A DNA stretch of 64,000 nucleotides from Geodermatophilus africanus (GTDB lineage Bacteria > Actinomycetota > Actinomycetes > Mycobacteriales > Geodermatophilaceae). Positions 35,398 through 43,376 of this stretch are shown here, one piece after another. The DNA is taken from contig NZ_FNOT01000005.1 of the NCBI RefSeq assembly GCF_900107105.1, positions 166,320-230,319 of the forward strand. The letters are read 5' to 3'. The notes under the pieces are model-generated. The model had not been told where the DNA came from. It worked only from the letters and a program-made list of their open reading frames with translations, and searched no databases. The position numbers were made by a program, and so were the translations under genes. Numbering within the stretch: position 1 is the stretch's first letter; each line of letters opens with the position of its first letter.

Positions 35398-36689
35398 CAG
35401 CTCCGCCCGCGCGGCCCCGTCCCGGCGGCCCTCCTGCAGGGTCCCGCCGCGAGCCTGCGAGTGGCGGGGGGCAGGGGGGTCCTTCTGATGAGCCTGCGAA
35501 GGGTGGGGAGGACGGGGCCCTTCCACTGCCCGTCGACCTGGTCCGGCCCGACTACGGCAGGTCCACCCTCGCCGACGTCCTCCCCGGCGTGGCCACCGCG
35601 CTCGGCGTCCCCGTCGAGCGCGGGGACCTGCCGGCCGACCCGCTCGGACTCGCCGCCGCGCTGGCCGGGGCCCGCCGGGTCGCCGTCCTGCTCGTCGACG
35701 GGCTCGGCGCCGACCTGGTCCGCGCGCACCGCGACGTCGCGCCCACGCTGGCCGCGCTGGCCACCCCCGCCGGGGACCTCGCCGCGCCCTGCCCGAGCAC
35801 CACCCCGGTCAGCCTCACCACCCTGGGCACCGGCCTGCCGCCGGGCAGCCACGGCGTCCTCGGTTTCGTCACGGCCGTGCCCGGCGAGGAGCGCACCCTC
35901 AACCACGTCCAGTGGACCGACGACCCCGACCCCGCCGTCTGGATGTCGCGGCGCAGCGTCTTCGAGCAGGCCGCCGACGCGGGCGTCGAGGTCGCCGCCG
36001 TGGCGCCCTACGCGTTCCGCGGGTCGGGCCTGTCGGACGTCGCCTACCGCGGCGCCCGCTACACCGGCACCGTGGGCCCCGGGGACCTGGCCGCCGTCCT
36101 GCTGGAGTCGCTGGCCGCCGCACCGCGCACCCTCGTCTACGGCTACACCGCCGAGCTCGACCTCACCGGTCACGTCCGCGGCGTCGACTCGGCCAGCTGG
36201 CGCGCCCAGCTGGCGCTGGTCGACCGGCTCGTCGAGCAGGTCGTCGACGGTCTCCCGGACGACGCCGCGCTGCTGGTCACCGCCGACCACGGCATGCTCG
36301 ACGTGCCGCCCGACACCCGGCTCGACCTCGACGCGGCCCCCGAGCTCGCCGAGGGCGTCCGGCTGCTGGCCGGCGAGCCGCGGGCGCGCTACCTGCACGC
36401 CGTCCGGGGGGCCGAGGCCGACCTGCTGGCGCGGTGGCGGGAGGTCCTCGGGGACCGCGCCTGGGTCGCCGGCCGGGACGAGGCCGTCGCCAGCGGCGTC
36501 TTCGGCCCGGTGGACGACCACCTGGCCGCCCGCATCGGCGACGTCGTGGCGCTCGCCCGCGGCACCTGGGCGCTGACCGCCACGGAGCGGGAACCCGGCC
36601 CGAGCCGGCTGGTCGGCTACCACGGCTCACTCACCGCGACCGAGCTGGCCATCCCGCTGCTCGCCGCGCGGGGCCGCGCCCTGGTCTGA
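35394..36689 (+). CDS. Type I phosphodiesterase / alkaline phosphatase superfamily protein with repeat-derived N-terminus
   Basis: 431 aa from GTG at 35394 (GTGA overlap with the methyltransferase). The conserved domain begins only near residue 47, LPLPVDLVRPDYGRSTLADVLPGV; VAVLLVDGLGADLV carries the metal-binding Asp, CPSTTPVSLTTLGTGLPPGSHG the nucleophile Thr, and LLVTADHGMLDVP the distal metal site. Residues 5-46 are encoded by a copy of the interspersed spacer repeat (Gly/Pro/Ser-rich). There is no ATG or GTG between that segment and the domain until the domain itself, so either the repeat is translated or a rare codon starts the protein. Confidence 0.82.
   Translation: MTAPPARPRPGGPPAGSRREPASGGGQGGPSDEPAKGGEDGALPLPVDLVRPDYGRSTLADVLPGVATALGVPVERGDLPADPLGLAAALAGARRVAVLLVDGLGADLVRAHRDVAPTLAALATPAGDLAAPCPSTTPVSLTTLGTGLPPGSHGVLGFVTAVPGEERTLNHVQWTDDPDPAVWMSRRSVFEQAADAGVEVAAVAPYAFRGSGLSDVAYRGARYTGTVGPGDLAAVLLESLAAAPRTLVYGYTAELDLTGHVRGVDSASWRAQLALVDRLVEQVVDGLPDDAALLVTADHGMLDVPPDTRLDLDAAPELAEGVRLLAGEPRARYLHAVRGAEADLLARWREVLGDRAWVAGRDEAVASGVFGPVDDHLAARIGDVVALARGTWALTATEREPGPSRLVGYHGSLTATELAIPLLAARGRALV
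35404..35526. repeat. Interspersed spacer repeat inside a reading frame
   Basis: GGCCCCGTCCCGGCGGCCC, TCCTGCAGGGTCCCGCCG, core CGAGCCTGCGAG, GGGGGGCAGGGGGGTCCTTC, a second GAGCCTGCGAAGG and GGAGGACGGGGCCC. It is open in the phosphodiesterase frame and encodes its N-terminal tail. Confidence 0.8.
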
Positions 36690-36787
36690 CCACGGGACGT
36701 CCGCGCTCGTTGACCCCTCGGGCGGCGGGGACGACAGTGCCCGGCGACCGGCGCTCGACGTGCCGATCCCGGCAGGGCGGAGCCCCC

Positions 36788-38047
36788 ATGACCGTCAGAC
36801 CAGCTCGATCCGTCCCCACGGCCCTCGCGGCGGCGGTCCTGACGACCATCCTGCTCGCCCCTGGTACCGCAGCAGCGACCCCGGCCGCTCCGCCGCTGAC
36901 CGCACCGGCGGGAGCGGACGTCGGCGCCGACCCCGCTCTGGTGGCGGACCTGCGGGGGGACCTCGAGGAGTACCTCCTGGCGCGCGGGGAGGCCGAGCAC
37001 GCCTCGGCCGCCGGGTTGAGCGTCAGCCTCCCGGACCAGCTGGAGACGATCGACGTCAGCGCCGGGACCACCGAGTTCGGCGGGTCGGTGCCGGTGCAGC
37101 CGGACGCCCTCTGGCAGGTCGGCAGCAACACCAAGGCGTTCACGTCGGTGCTGCTGCTGCAGCTCGAGGCGGAGGGCCGCCTCTCGATCGACGACCCCGT
37201 CAGCCGGTGGTTGCCGCAGTACCCGCAGTGGCACGACGTCCCCATCCGCCGGCTGCTGGACATGACCAGCGGCATCCCCACCTACGACGACCAGCCGGCC
37301 TTCCTCACCGACCAGGCCGCCGACCCGCTCCGGGAGTTCACCCCGGAGGAGCTGGTCGGCTACGCGGTCGAGGCCCCGGCCACGTCCGGGTACAGCTACT
37401 CGAACACCAACTACGTCCTGGCCGAGATGGTCATCGAGCGGGTGACCGGGACCGGTTACGCCAACCAGCTCTCCGCCCGGCTCCTCGTACCGCTGGGACT
37501 CCGGGACACGTACTACCGCTCGCACCTCTACCCCCCGGGGATCGCCGACCGCATGCCGGCCGGCTACTACACCCGGACCGACGAGCCCGAGCTGTCCCCG
37601 CTGGTGGGACAGGACGTCAGCCGGACCTCGTTGTCCTGGGCGCGCGGCGCAGGCGCCATCCTGAGCACGACGGCGGACATGACTCGGTGGGAGCGCGCCC
37701 TGTACGACGGGTGGCTGCTGCCGCCGCAGCAGCAGGCCGAGCTGCTGAGCCTGGTCTCGACGGCGACGGGGGAGCCCATCGAGGCGACGGGCCCCGGCGA
37801 CCCCAGGGGTTTCGGCCTGGGGGTCGCTCAGATGACCGACGCCCTGGGCACCTTCTGGTTCTACGAGGGTGAGACGCTCGGCTTCCGCCTCCTGCACGCC
37901 TACTTCCCCGAGTCCGGGCTGATCGTCGCCATGGCCCTGAACAGCAGACCCGACGAGGACCAGCTCGGGGCTCTGGCGACGCGGGTGTACGAGACGGTGG
38001 ACGCGCACGGGGCCCTCGGGCCCGCCTCGACCGGCGCCGGGGCCTGA
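36788..38047 (+). CDS. Secreted serine hydrolase (class C beta-lactamase/DD-peptidase family)
   Basis: 419 aa with a Sec signal (VPTALAAAVLTTILLAPGTAAATPA). The penicillin-recognising fold has SxxK in WQVGSNTKAFTSVLLLQLE and YxN in TSGYSYSNTNYVLAEMVIERVTG; the third motif is degenerate (near YEGETLGFR, H/KxG replaced). More likely a carboxypeptidase or esterase than a true beta-lactamase. ATG 36788 follows a GGCGGAG ribosome site. Confidence 0.9.
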   Translation: MTVRPARSVPTALAAAVLTTILLAPGTAAATPAAPPLTAPAGADVGADPALVADLRGDLEEYLLARGEAEHASAAGLSVSLPDQLETIDVSAGTTEFGGSVPVQPDALWQVGSNTKAFTSVLLLQLEAEGRLSIDDPVSRWLPQYPQWHDVPIRRLLDMTSGIPTYDDQPAFLTDQAADPLREFTPEELVGYAVEAPATSGYSYSNTNYVLAEMVIERVTGTGYANQLSARLLVPLGLRDTYYRSHLYPPGIADRMPAGYYTRTDEPELSPLVGQDVSRTSLSWARGAGAILSTTADMTRWERALYDGWLLPPQQQAELLSLVSTATGEPIEATGPGDPRGFGLGVAQMTDALGTFWFYEGETLGFRLLHAYFPESGLIVAMALNSRPDEDQLGALATRVYETVDAHGALGPASTGAGA

Positions 38048-38057
38048 CCCCGGGGAC

Positions 38058-38999
38058 TCAGACGCCGGAGAGCAGCCGCACGTGCCAGGTGCGGCCGTGC
38101 GCGGGGTGCACGGCCCGACAGGTCAGCGGCGCCGACTCCTCCGACGGGCGGCTCTCGACCTCGGTCACGATGTCGCCGTCCGGCCCGGCGAGGGTGACCA
38201 CCCACCGCTCGACCTCGACCCCGGCGGGGGTCAGCCGGCGCACGTCGCGGGGCAGCAGGTCGTCGACCCCCAGCAGGAACAGCTCCCCGCGGGCGGTGTG
38301 CTGCGCGGCCTGCACCGGCGCGGGCAGCCCGGAGCGGCCGCGCAGCCAGGGCAGCGCCACCCGGCCGCCGGCGTGCGCCTCGACCAGCTCGGCGCCGTCG
38401 CCGGGCACCTGCCCGTAGTAGAAGCCGTGCGGGAGCACGAGCACGTTGCTGGCGAACCGGCAGCCGCCCAGGTGGCTGCTCTCCCACACGTCGTCGGCGG
38501 GCATCGTCCGGGCCAGCGGCCGCCCGCGCAACGCGCAGCACGCGTCGTGCCCGCCGTGCGCGCACACCAGGTAGAGCGGCCGGTCGGCCCGCTCGCCGAC
38601 CGAGCCGTCCCACGGCGCGTCGACCAGCTCGGCGTCGCTGTCGCGCACCGACCACCACACGCCCTCGACGCCGGGCCGGCCGTCGACGATGGCCCAGCGG
38701 TGCTGCGAGTCCGTGAGCCGGTCGCCGGGACGGCGGACCAGGAGCACCCGCACGCCCTCGACCCGCGCCCGGTGCGCCAGCCGTGGCGCGACGGCGGGGT
38801 CGAAGCGGGACTGGGTGAGCGCGTCGACGCCCCACGGCCCTGGCTGCTCGACGAGCAGCCAGCGCTGCGCCGGCGAGGCGGTGGCGATCTCCGAGTCGCC
38901 GCGGACCAGCGCCTGTACCGAGCAGCGGCCCGGCTCGAGGCGCCCCGCGGGCAGTCCCGGCGCTGCCGCGACCTGGCAGAAGTCGGCCGGCGCGGTCAC
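38058..38999 (-). CDS. Sucrase/ferredoxin-like family protein
   Basis: 313-aa thioredoxin-like-ferredoxin-fold protein (PF06999 type). The cluster-binding region is YLVCAHGGHDACCALRGRPLA and SSHLGGCRFASNVLVLPHGFYYGQV, with four conserved cysteines plus a further one near the start (DFCQVAAAPG). Probably binds a 2Fe-2S cluster; physiological role unknown. GTG start with GAGGAGG upstream. Confidence 0.88.
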   Translation of the reverse strand: MTAPADFCQVAAAPGLPAGRLEPGRCSVQALVRGDSEIATASPAQRWLLVEQPGPWGVDALTQSRFDPAVAPRLAHRARVEGVRVLLVRRPGDRLTDSQHRWAIVDGRPGVEGVWWSVRDSDAELVDAPWDGSVGERADRPLYLVCAHGGHDACCALRGRPLARTMPADDVWESSHLGGCRFASNVLVLPHGFYYGQVPGDGAELVEAHAGGRVALPWLRGRSGLPAPVQAAQHTARGELFLLGVDDLLPRDVRRLTPAGVEVERWVVTLAGPDGDIVTEVESRPSEESAPLTCRAVHPAHGRTWHVRLLSGV

Positions 39000-39095
39000 G
39001 TGCCCTCCTCGCCCGCGTTCGATTGGGCCGTGACTGGCGGTATTGCGGACGCGGCCGACCTCGCCGGCTCGGTCACGGGACGGCGTCCGGCCGGC

Positions 39096-40406
39096 TCACG
39101 ATCCGTTCCCGGGCGCGCGCTCACGCCCCCCATCGTCCTCCGCGGTCGCACCGGGCACGGTGGCGATCGACTCGGTCACCAGCCGGCGGGCCAGGGTGAG
39201 CTGGTCGGCGGCGTCGAGCCCCGGCAGGTCGGCGACCTTCAGCTCGCCGGCGGCCAGCAGCCCGGCCACGGCCGGCCGGGTCTCCGCGGGCAGCTCGAGG
39301 GAGCGCCGTCCGGCCACCAGCGTCACCCGGCCCTCGACGGCCTCGCGCAGCCGGCAGCGCAGCCGGCGGCGCAGCCGCAGCACGGTGTCGGGGGAGAGGG
39401 CCGCGGCGGCGGTCGCCTGGGCCAGCGGGGCCACCGGTTCCGGGCGGACCTGCGCCCAGGTGCGGGACCGCAGCCGGTCGGCGACCTCGGCGGGGTCGAC
39501 GTGGTCCAGCCAGCCCTTCAGCGCGGTCACGACCGCCGCGACGTCGTCGGCCACCGCGGCCGGGTCGGCGAGGTCCACGCCCAGCGGCAGCGAGCGGCGC
39601 AGCTCCGGGTCCTCGGCGGCCAGCACGCGGACCAGGTCCAGCGCGCTCTCCGCGGCCGCCCAGCGGGTCACCGAGTGGATCCCGACGGTCAGGTGCGCGC
39701 TGATCGCGCCCAGCGCGGTCGCCGAGTGCAGGTAGCCGCGGGGCAGGTAGAGGGCGTCACCGGGGCGCAGCACCGCGTCGATCACCGGCGCGTGCTCGGC
39801 GGCGGCGGCCACGGCGGCGGCCCGGTCGGTCCACGGCTGGGTGCGCAGCGGGTCGGTCAGCACCGGCTCGTGGATCGTCCAGTGCTTCTCGCCGGCCACC
39901 TGCAGGACGAACACGTCGTGGACGTCGTAGTGGGGGGAGAACCCGCGCGAGGACGGCGGGGTGACGTACGCGTTGACCTGCGTCGGGTGGCCCAGGTCGG
40001 CGGCCAGCTGGTCGGCGAACTCGATCAGCGGCGGCCAGAGCCGGTGCAGCCCCTGCAGGACGACGGTGCTGCCGTCGGCGAACAGCCGCAGCACCGCGTC
40101 GGAGGAGACCTGGTCGGCCACCTCGGCGCCGGCGCCGCCCGAGGTCGTGAAGCGCTTGGCGTCGACGACCGCGCCGTCCTTGGCGATCCGCAGGAACGGG
40201 GTGCGCAGCCCGCGGCGGGACAGCAGCTCGTCGACCGCCGCGAGGTCGAGCAGGTCGTCGAAGGAGCCGCCCGTCTCCTCGGCGCGGGTCAGCAGCGGCC
40301 GGCGGGCCCAGTACTCCTCGGCGAAGACCCGCGGGTCCAGAGCGGTGCACCGGCGCAGGGCCGGCCGGGTGTCCGGCCGGCCCTGCGCGGTGTGGTCCTC
40401 GGTCAG
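39096..40406 (-). CDS. JmjC/cupin_4 Fe(II)/2-oxoglutarate oxygenase (ribosomal-oxygenase-like), apparent CTG start
   Basis: Predicted protein hydroxylase of the ROXA/YcfD/MINA53 type; 436 aa from CTG at 40406. Residues VFAEEYWARRPLLTRAEE form the conserved N-terminal block; the double-stranded beta-helix has the metal ligands H-x-D in RGFSPHYDVHDVFVLQVAGEKHW and the distal His in GDALYLPRGYLHSATALG, then a winged-helix-like C-terminus. No ATG or GTG exists in frame ahead of the conserved start; the first GTG (40121) would delete about 95 residues including EYWARRPLL. CTG overlaps the TGA of the upstream repeat-peptide gene (CTGA), mimicking the GTGA couplings elsewhere in the window. Confidence 0.85.
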   Translation of the reverse strand: MTEDHTAQGRPDTRPALRRCTALDPRVFAEEYWARRPLLTRAEETGGSFDDLLDLAAVDELLSRRGLRTPFLRIAKDGAVVDAKRFTTSGGAGAEVADQVSSDAVLRLFADGSTVVLQGLHRLWPPLIEFADQLAADLGHPTQVNAYVTPPSSRGFSPHYDVHDVFVLQVAGEKHWTIHEPVLTDPLRTQPWTDRAAAVAAAAEHAPVIDAVLRPGDALYLPRGYLHSATALGAISAHLTVGIHSVTRWAAAESALDLVRVLAAEDPELRRSLPLGVDLADPAAVADDVAAVVTALKGWLDHVDPAEVADRLRSRTWAQVRPEPVAPLAQATAAAALSPDTVLRLRRRLRCRLREAVEGRVTLVAGRRSLELPAETRPAVAGLLAAGELKVADLPGLDAADQLTLARRLVTESIATVPGATAEDDGGRERAPGNGS

Positions 40407-40711
40407 GCGGAGCCGTCCGCGCCGCCGTCGGCCCCGCCGTCCGACCCACCGCCCACGGCACCGCCGTCGGCCGGACCGTGACCGGCACCGCCGTCCGCGC
40501 CGCCGTCGGCACCGCCGTCCGCACCGCCGTCAGCACCGCCGTCGGCACCGCCGTCCGAGCCGCCACCGGCGGCCCCGCCGTCGGCCGGGCCGTGACCCGC
40601 GCCGCTGTCGGCCCCGCCGTCGGCACCGCCGTCCGAACCGCCACCGGCGGCCCCGCCGTCGGCCGGGCCGTGGCCCTCGGTGCTGGTCATGTCGTCGTCG
40701 TCGAGAGCCAT
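40403..40711 (-). CDS. Gly/Ala/Asp-rich repeat peptide, candidate substrate of the adjacent oxygenase
   Basis: 102 aa from ATG 40711 (GGGAG about 5-6 nt upstream), starting MALDDDDMTSTE, then three repeats opening GHGPADGGA at residues 13, 39 and 77 (26, 38 and 26 residues long). Each continues GGGSDGGADGGAD; the middle one has extra GGAD units. There is no Lys, Arg, Cys or aromatic residue. It is strongly acidic and presumably disordered. The stop overlaps the cupin start. I do not recognise the family. A RiPP-like precursor or a secreted/structural hydroxylation substrate is possible; an ordinary low-complexity ORF is the null alternative. Confidence 0.6.
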   Translation of the reverse strand: MALDDDDMTSTEGHGPADGGAAGGGSDGGADGGADSGAGHGPADGGAAGGGSDGGADGGADGGADGGADGGADGGAGHGPADGGAVGGGSDGGADGGADGSA

Positions 40712-40962
40712 GGGTCTCCCATCACGTCGGGTCCGGGCCGCCGGCCGGCGACCCTCCGGGCGTTGCTGTACCTCCTCCATCCTGCTCTCACACCCCCGCC
40801 TCGACCAGCGGTGACGGGGCGGGCGACGACGCGGTCCCGGGTCCCTGCCGACCGGCGACCCGCGCCCGGGTGGTGCCGTGTCCGACCCGTGACCTCGCGA
40901 CCTCGATCCCCCGCCGCGTCGAGGTGTCGCCCGGGTGCCGCGGGGGTTAGCGTCCCCCCGGC
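40712..40962. other. Divergent spacer between the repeat-peptide gene and dinB
   Basis: About 250 bases before the dinB LexA box, GC-rich. No clear -10/-35 pair for the repeat-peptide gene could be picked; no RNA structure recognised. Confidence 0.4.
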
Positions 40963-40982
40963 GGTCGAACGCGCGTTCGACC
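40963..40982. promoter_or_regulatory. LexA (SOS) operator of dinB
   Basis: GGTCGAACgcgcGTTCGACC, an exact SOS box with 8-bp arms, ending 16 bp before the dinB start. The same core as the dnaE2 operon box at 29125-29140. Confidence 0.93.
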
Positions 40983-40998
40983 AGCGGGGAGGGGTCCG

Positions 40999-42204
40999 GT
41001 GTCGTCGGGGTCGTCGCGTGCCGCGGGGTGCACGGTGCTGCACGTCGACATGGACGCGTTCTTCGCCAGCGTCGAGGTGCGCCGCCGGCCCGAGCTGGCC
41101 GGGACGCCGGTGATCGTCGGCGGGGCGGGCAACCGCGGCGTGGTCACCTCGGCGACGTACGAGGCGCGCCGCTACGGGGTGCACGCGGCGATGCCGACGT
41201 CCCGCGCGCTGCGGCTGTGCCCGACGGCGACGGTGCTGCCGGGGGACCTGGCGCTCTACGCCGAGGTGTCCCGCGCGGTCATGGCGCTGTTCCGCTCGAT
41301 CACCCCGCTGGTCGAGCCGCTCAGCATGGACGAGGCCTTCCTCGACGTGTCCGGCGCCGGGCGGCGGCTCGGCGACGCGGCGGAGATCGGGGAGTACCTG
41401 CGCGCCCGCGTCTTCGACGAGCAGGGCATCACCTGCTCGGTCGGCGTGGCCGGCACCAAGTTCGTCGCCAAGCTCGCCTCCACCGCCGCCAAGCCCGACG
41501 GGCTGCTGGTCGTCCGGCCGGCCGAGGTCATGGGGTTCCTGCACCCGCTGCCGGTCGGCGCGCTGTGGGGGGTGGGCGCCAAGACCGAGGAGGTGCTGCT
41601 GCGGCTGGGGCTGCGCACCGTCGGCGACCTGGCGCACGTGCCGGTGCGCACGCTGCAGCGGGCGGTGGGCCCGGCGGCCGGCGCGCACCTGCACGAGCTG
41701 TCCTGGGGGCGCGACCCGCGCCGGGTGGTGCCCGACGAGCCGGAGAAGTCCACCGGGCACGAGGAGACCTTCGGCACCGACGTCGACGACCCTGCCGTCA
41801 TCCACCGGGAGCTGCTGCGGCTGTCCGAGCGGACGGCGGGCCGGCTGCGCTCGGGCGGCTGGCTGGCCCGCACGGTGACGATCAAGGTCCGCTTCGCCGA
41901 CTTCGCCACGATCACCCGCAGCCGCACCCTCGACGTCCCCACCGACCTCGGGCAGGAGCTCTACGACACCGCCCGCGCCCTCTTCGACGCCCTCGGCCTG
42001 GACCGGGCCCGCATCCGGCTGGTCGGCGTCCGCGCCGAGCGCCTCGTGCCGGCCGGCGAGACGCCGCGCCAACTGGAGCTGGGCGCCCGGGAGCGCGGCC
42101 GCCGCGAGGCCGAGCTGGCCGCCGACCGCGCCGCCCGCCGGTTCGGCGCCGGCGCGGTCCGCCCGGCGACGCTGCTGCACCGCGGCGGGCCGCGCACCCG
42201 GTGA
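40999..42204 (+). CDS. dinB: DNA polymerase IV (Y family)
   Basis: 401-aa translesion polymerase. Catalytic motifs VLHVDMDAFFASVEVRRRPEL and SMDEAFLDVSG are intact; the helix-hairpin-helix region GVGAKTEEVLLRLGLRTVGDLAHV and little-finger domain follow. The GTG start has GGGGAGGGG upstream and lies just after a LexA box, so it is SOS-induced, as should be dnaE2. The C-terminus lacks an obvious QLxLF beta-clamp motif, though RQLELG (after GETP) could serve. Confidence 0.95.
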   Translation: MSSGSSRAAGCTVLHVDMDAFFASVEVRRRPELAGTPVIVGGAGNRGVVTSATYEARRYGVHAAMPTSRALRLCPTATVLPGDLALYAEVSRAVMALFRSITPLVEPLSMDEAFLDVSGAGRRLGDAAEIGEYLRARVFDEQGITCSVGVAGTKFVAKLASTAAKPDGLLVVRPAEVMGFLHPLPVGALWGVGAKTEEVLLRLGLRTVGDLAHVPVRTLQRAVGPAAGAHLHELSWGRDPRRVVPDEPEKSTGHEETFGTDVDDPAVIHRELLRLSERTAGRLRSGGWLARTVTIKVRFADFATITRSRTLDVPTDLGQELYDTARALFDALGLDRARIRLVGVRAERLVPAGETPRQLELGARERGRREAELAADRAARRFGAGAVRPATLLHRGGPRTR

Positions 42205-42364
42205 CCCGCGCGCCGCAGGCACCCCGGGGACGACGGCCGGGGAGGCACCCGACGGATCGCACCCGACCGGGTGGCGGGAACTCCGGCCGCGCTCCGTTCG
42301 TCTCCCCGCCGAGGCCGTGGGCCACCCGCCGGGGTGATCGCGGCGAGCCCGGCGCGGCTCGCCT

Positions 42365-42392
42365 TTCGCACCCCGCGGAGGGCTCGTATCCT
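42365..42392 (+). promoter_or_regulatory. Candidate promoter for the DUF3040 gene
   Basis: TTCGCA (42365-42370) and TATCCT (42387-42392) with a 16-nt spacer, about 60 nt upstream of the GTG start. Confidence 0.45.
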
Positions 42393-42453
42393 CGGTGTCA
42401 CCGACGGCGGGCACCGCCGCCGGGTCCTGGCTTTGGCCCATGTGGAGGTCGAC

Positions 42454-42870
42454 GTGCCGCTCTCCGAGCACGAGCAGCGACTGCTGGAGCAGATCGAGCG
42501 CGCCCTCGTCGATGACGATCCCAAGTTCGCCTCGTCGGTCCGCTCCGGTGACCGACGCGGCAAGGCGCGCCGCATGCTGCAGGTGGGCGTCGCGCTGTTC
42601 GTGGTGGGCATGGCGGCGCTCGTCGGTGGCGCGGTGATCCCCTCGGTGCCGCTGGGTGCCCTCGGCTTCCTGGTCGCGTTCGGCGGGCTGGCCCTCACCG
42701 TCCTGAACTACCGCTCGGCCACCGGGGTGGTCGAGGCCGGTCCCGGTGTCCCGTCCGGCGGCGCGACCGCCAGCAGGGGCGGTCGCGGGCGCGGCGGCGG
42801 CGGCAAGGTCCGCCGGCAGCCGCTGAAGAACCGGCTCGAGGAGCGCTTCCGCCGCCGCTACGACCAGTAG
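42454..42870 (+). CDS. DUF3040 membrane protein
   Basis: 138 aa: MPLSEHEQRLLEQIERALVDDDPKFAS is the DUF3040 N-terminal hallmark, followed by two membrane helices (LFVVGMAALVGGAVI and LGALGFLVAFGGLALTVL) and a Gly/Arg-rich basic tail. Common in actinobacteria, often near the dcw cluster; function unknown. The GTG start has GGAGG 6 nt upstream; the frame upstream of it is not conserved. Confidence 0.9.
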   Translation: MPLSEHEQRLLEQIERALVDDDPKFASSVRSGDRRGKARRMLQVGVALFVVGMAALVGGAVIPSVPLGALGFLVAFGGLALTVLNYRSATGVVEAGPGVPSGGATASRGGRGRGGGGKVRRQPLKNRLEERFRRRYDQ

Positions 42871-42884
42871 CCCGCAGGCTCCCC

Positions 42885-42921
42885 ACGACAGCCGCCGTCC
42901 TCGCCGGACGGCGGCTGTCGT
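42885..42921 (+). terminator. Strong hairpin terminator
   Basis: A perfect 16-bp stem: ACGACAGCCGCCGTCC (42885-42900), 5-nt loop, exact complement (42906-42921), 14 nt after the DUF3040 stop. Confidence 0.85.
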
Positions 42922-42955
42922 CGTCCCCGGCCCCGACCACCCCGCAGGAGGCACC

Positions 42956-43309
42956 GTGACCGATCCCGACACGACAGCCGTCTGGCACGACCTCGCCACT
43001 GCCGGTGGCCTGTGGGCCTGGGGCGACGAGGACGGCGTGGCCCCGTGGACCGACGGCGACGGGCACGACGTCGTCCCGCTGTGGACGGCGGCGGAGCAGG
43101 CCGAGCTCGAGTCGCTGCCCGACGCCGAGCCCGGTGAGGGGCCGGTGTTCCTGGACGTCGAGGCGCTGCTCGACGCCATCCCGAACTGGGCGGCCGCGGG
43201 GGTCGGCGCGGCCGGCCTGCAGTCGGAGGGCGGCCGGTTCACCCTCACCGTGCCGCTGACCGAGCTGACCGAGCGGCTGCTGCGCCTGCAGGTCGACCGG
43301 CCGGCCTGA
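42956..43309 (+). CDS. Small acidic hypothetical protein
   Basis: 117 aa, Trp- and Asp/Glu-rich: VWHDLATAGGLWAWGDEDGVAPWTDGDGHDVVPLWTAAEQAELESLP, ending in a Leu-rich strand/helix. It resembles small DUF2750-like proteins but I cannot assign it with confidence. GTG start preceded by AGGAGG at suitable spacing. Confidence 0.7.
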   Translation: MTDPDTTAVWHDLATAGGLWAWGDEDGVAPWTDGDGHDVVPLWTAAEQAELESLPDAEPGEGPVFLDVEALLDAIPNWAAAGVGAAGLQSEGGRFTLTVPLTELTERLLRLQVDRPA

Positions 43310-43310
43310 A

Positions 43311-43376
43311 ACTGGCCCCCTTGCAGGGGCCCGCCGCGAGCCTGCGAGTGGCGGGGGGCAAGGGGGCCTTCCTCTT
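43311..43376. repeat. Interspersed palindromic spacer repeat
   Basis: GGCCCCCTTGCAGGGGCCCG, core CGAGCCTGCGAG, then GGGGGGCAAGGGGGCC. Its two C/G-rich ends are mutually complementary with compensating changes relative to the 5382 and 35420 copies (TTGCAGG/GCAAGG versus CTGCAGG/GCAGG), which supports selection for the hairpin. It sits between two convergent genes. Confidence 0.8.

Noticed and set aside
40403-40690. Regular short repeats suggestive of a CRISPR or minisatellite
   Set aside because: Units are 12-bp codon-phased (GGAD) with no constant repeat/unique spacer pattern, and they lie in a frame with a ribosome site; better explained as coding repeats.
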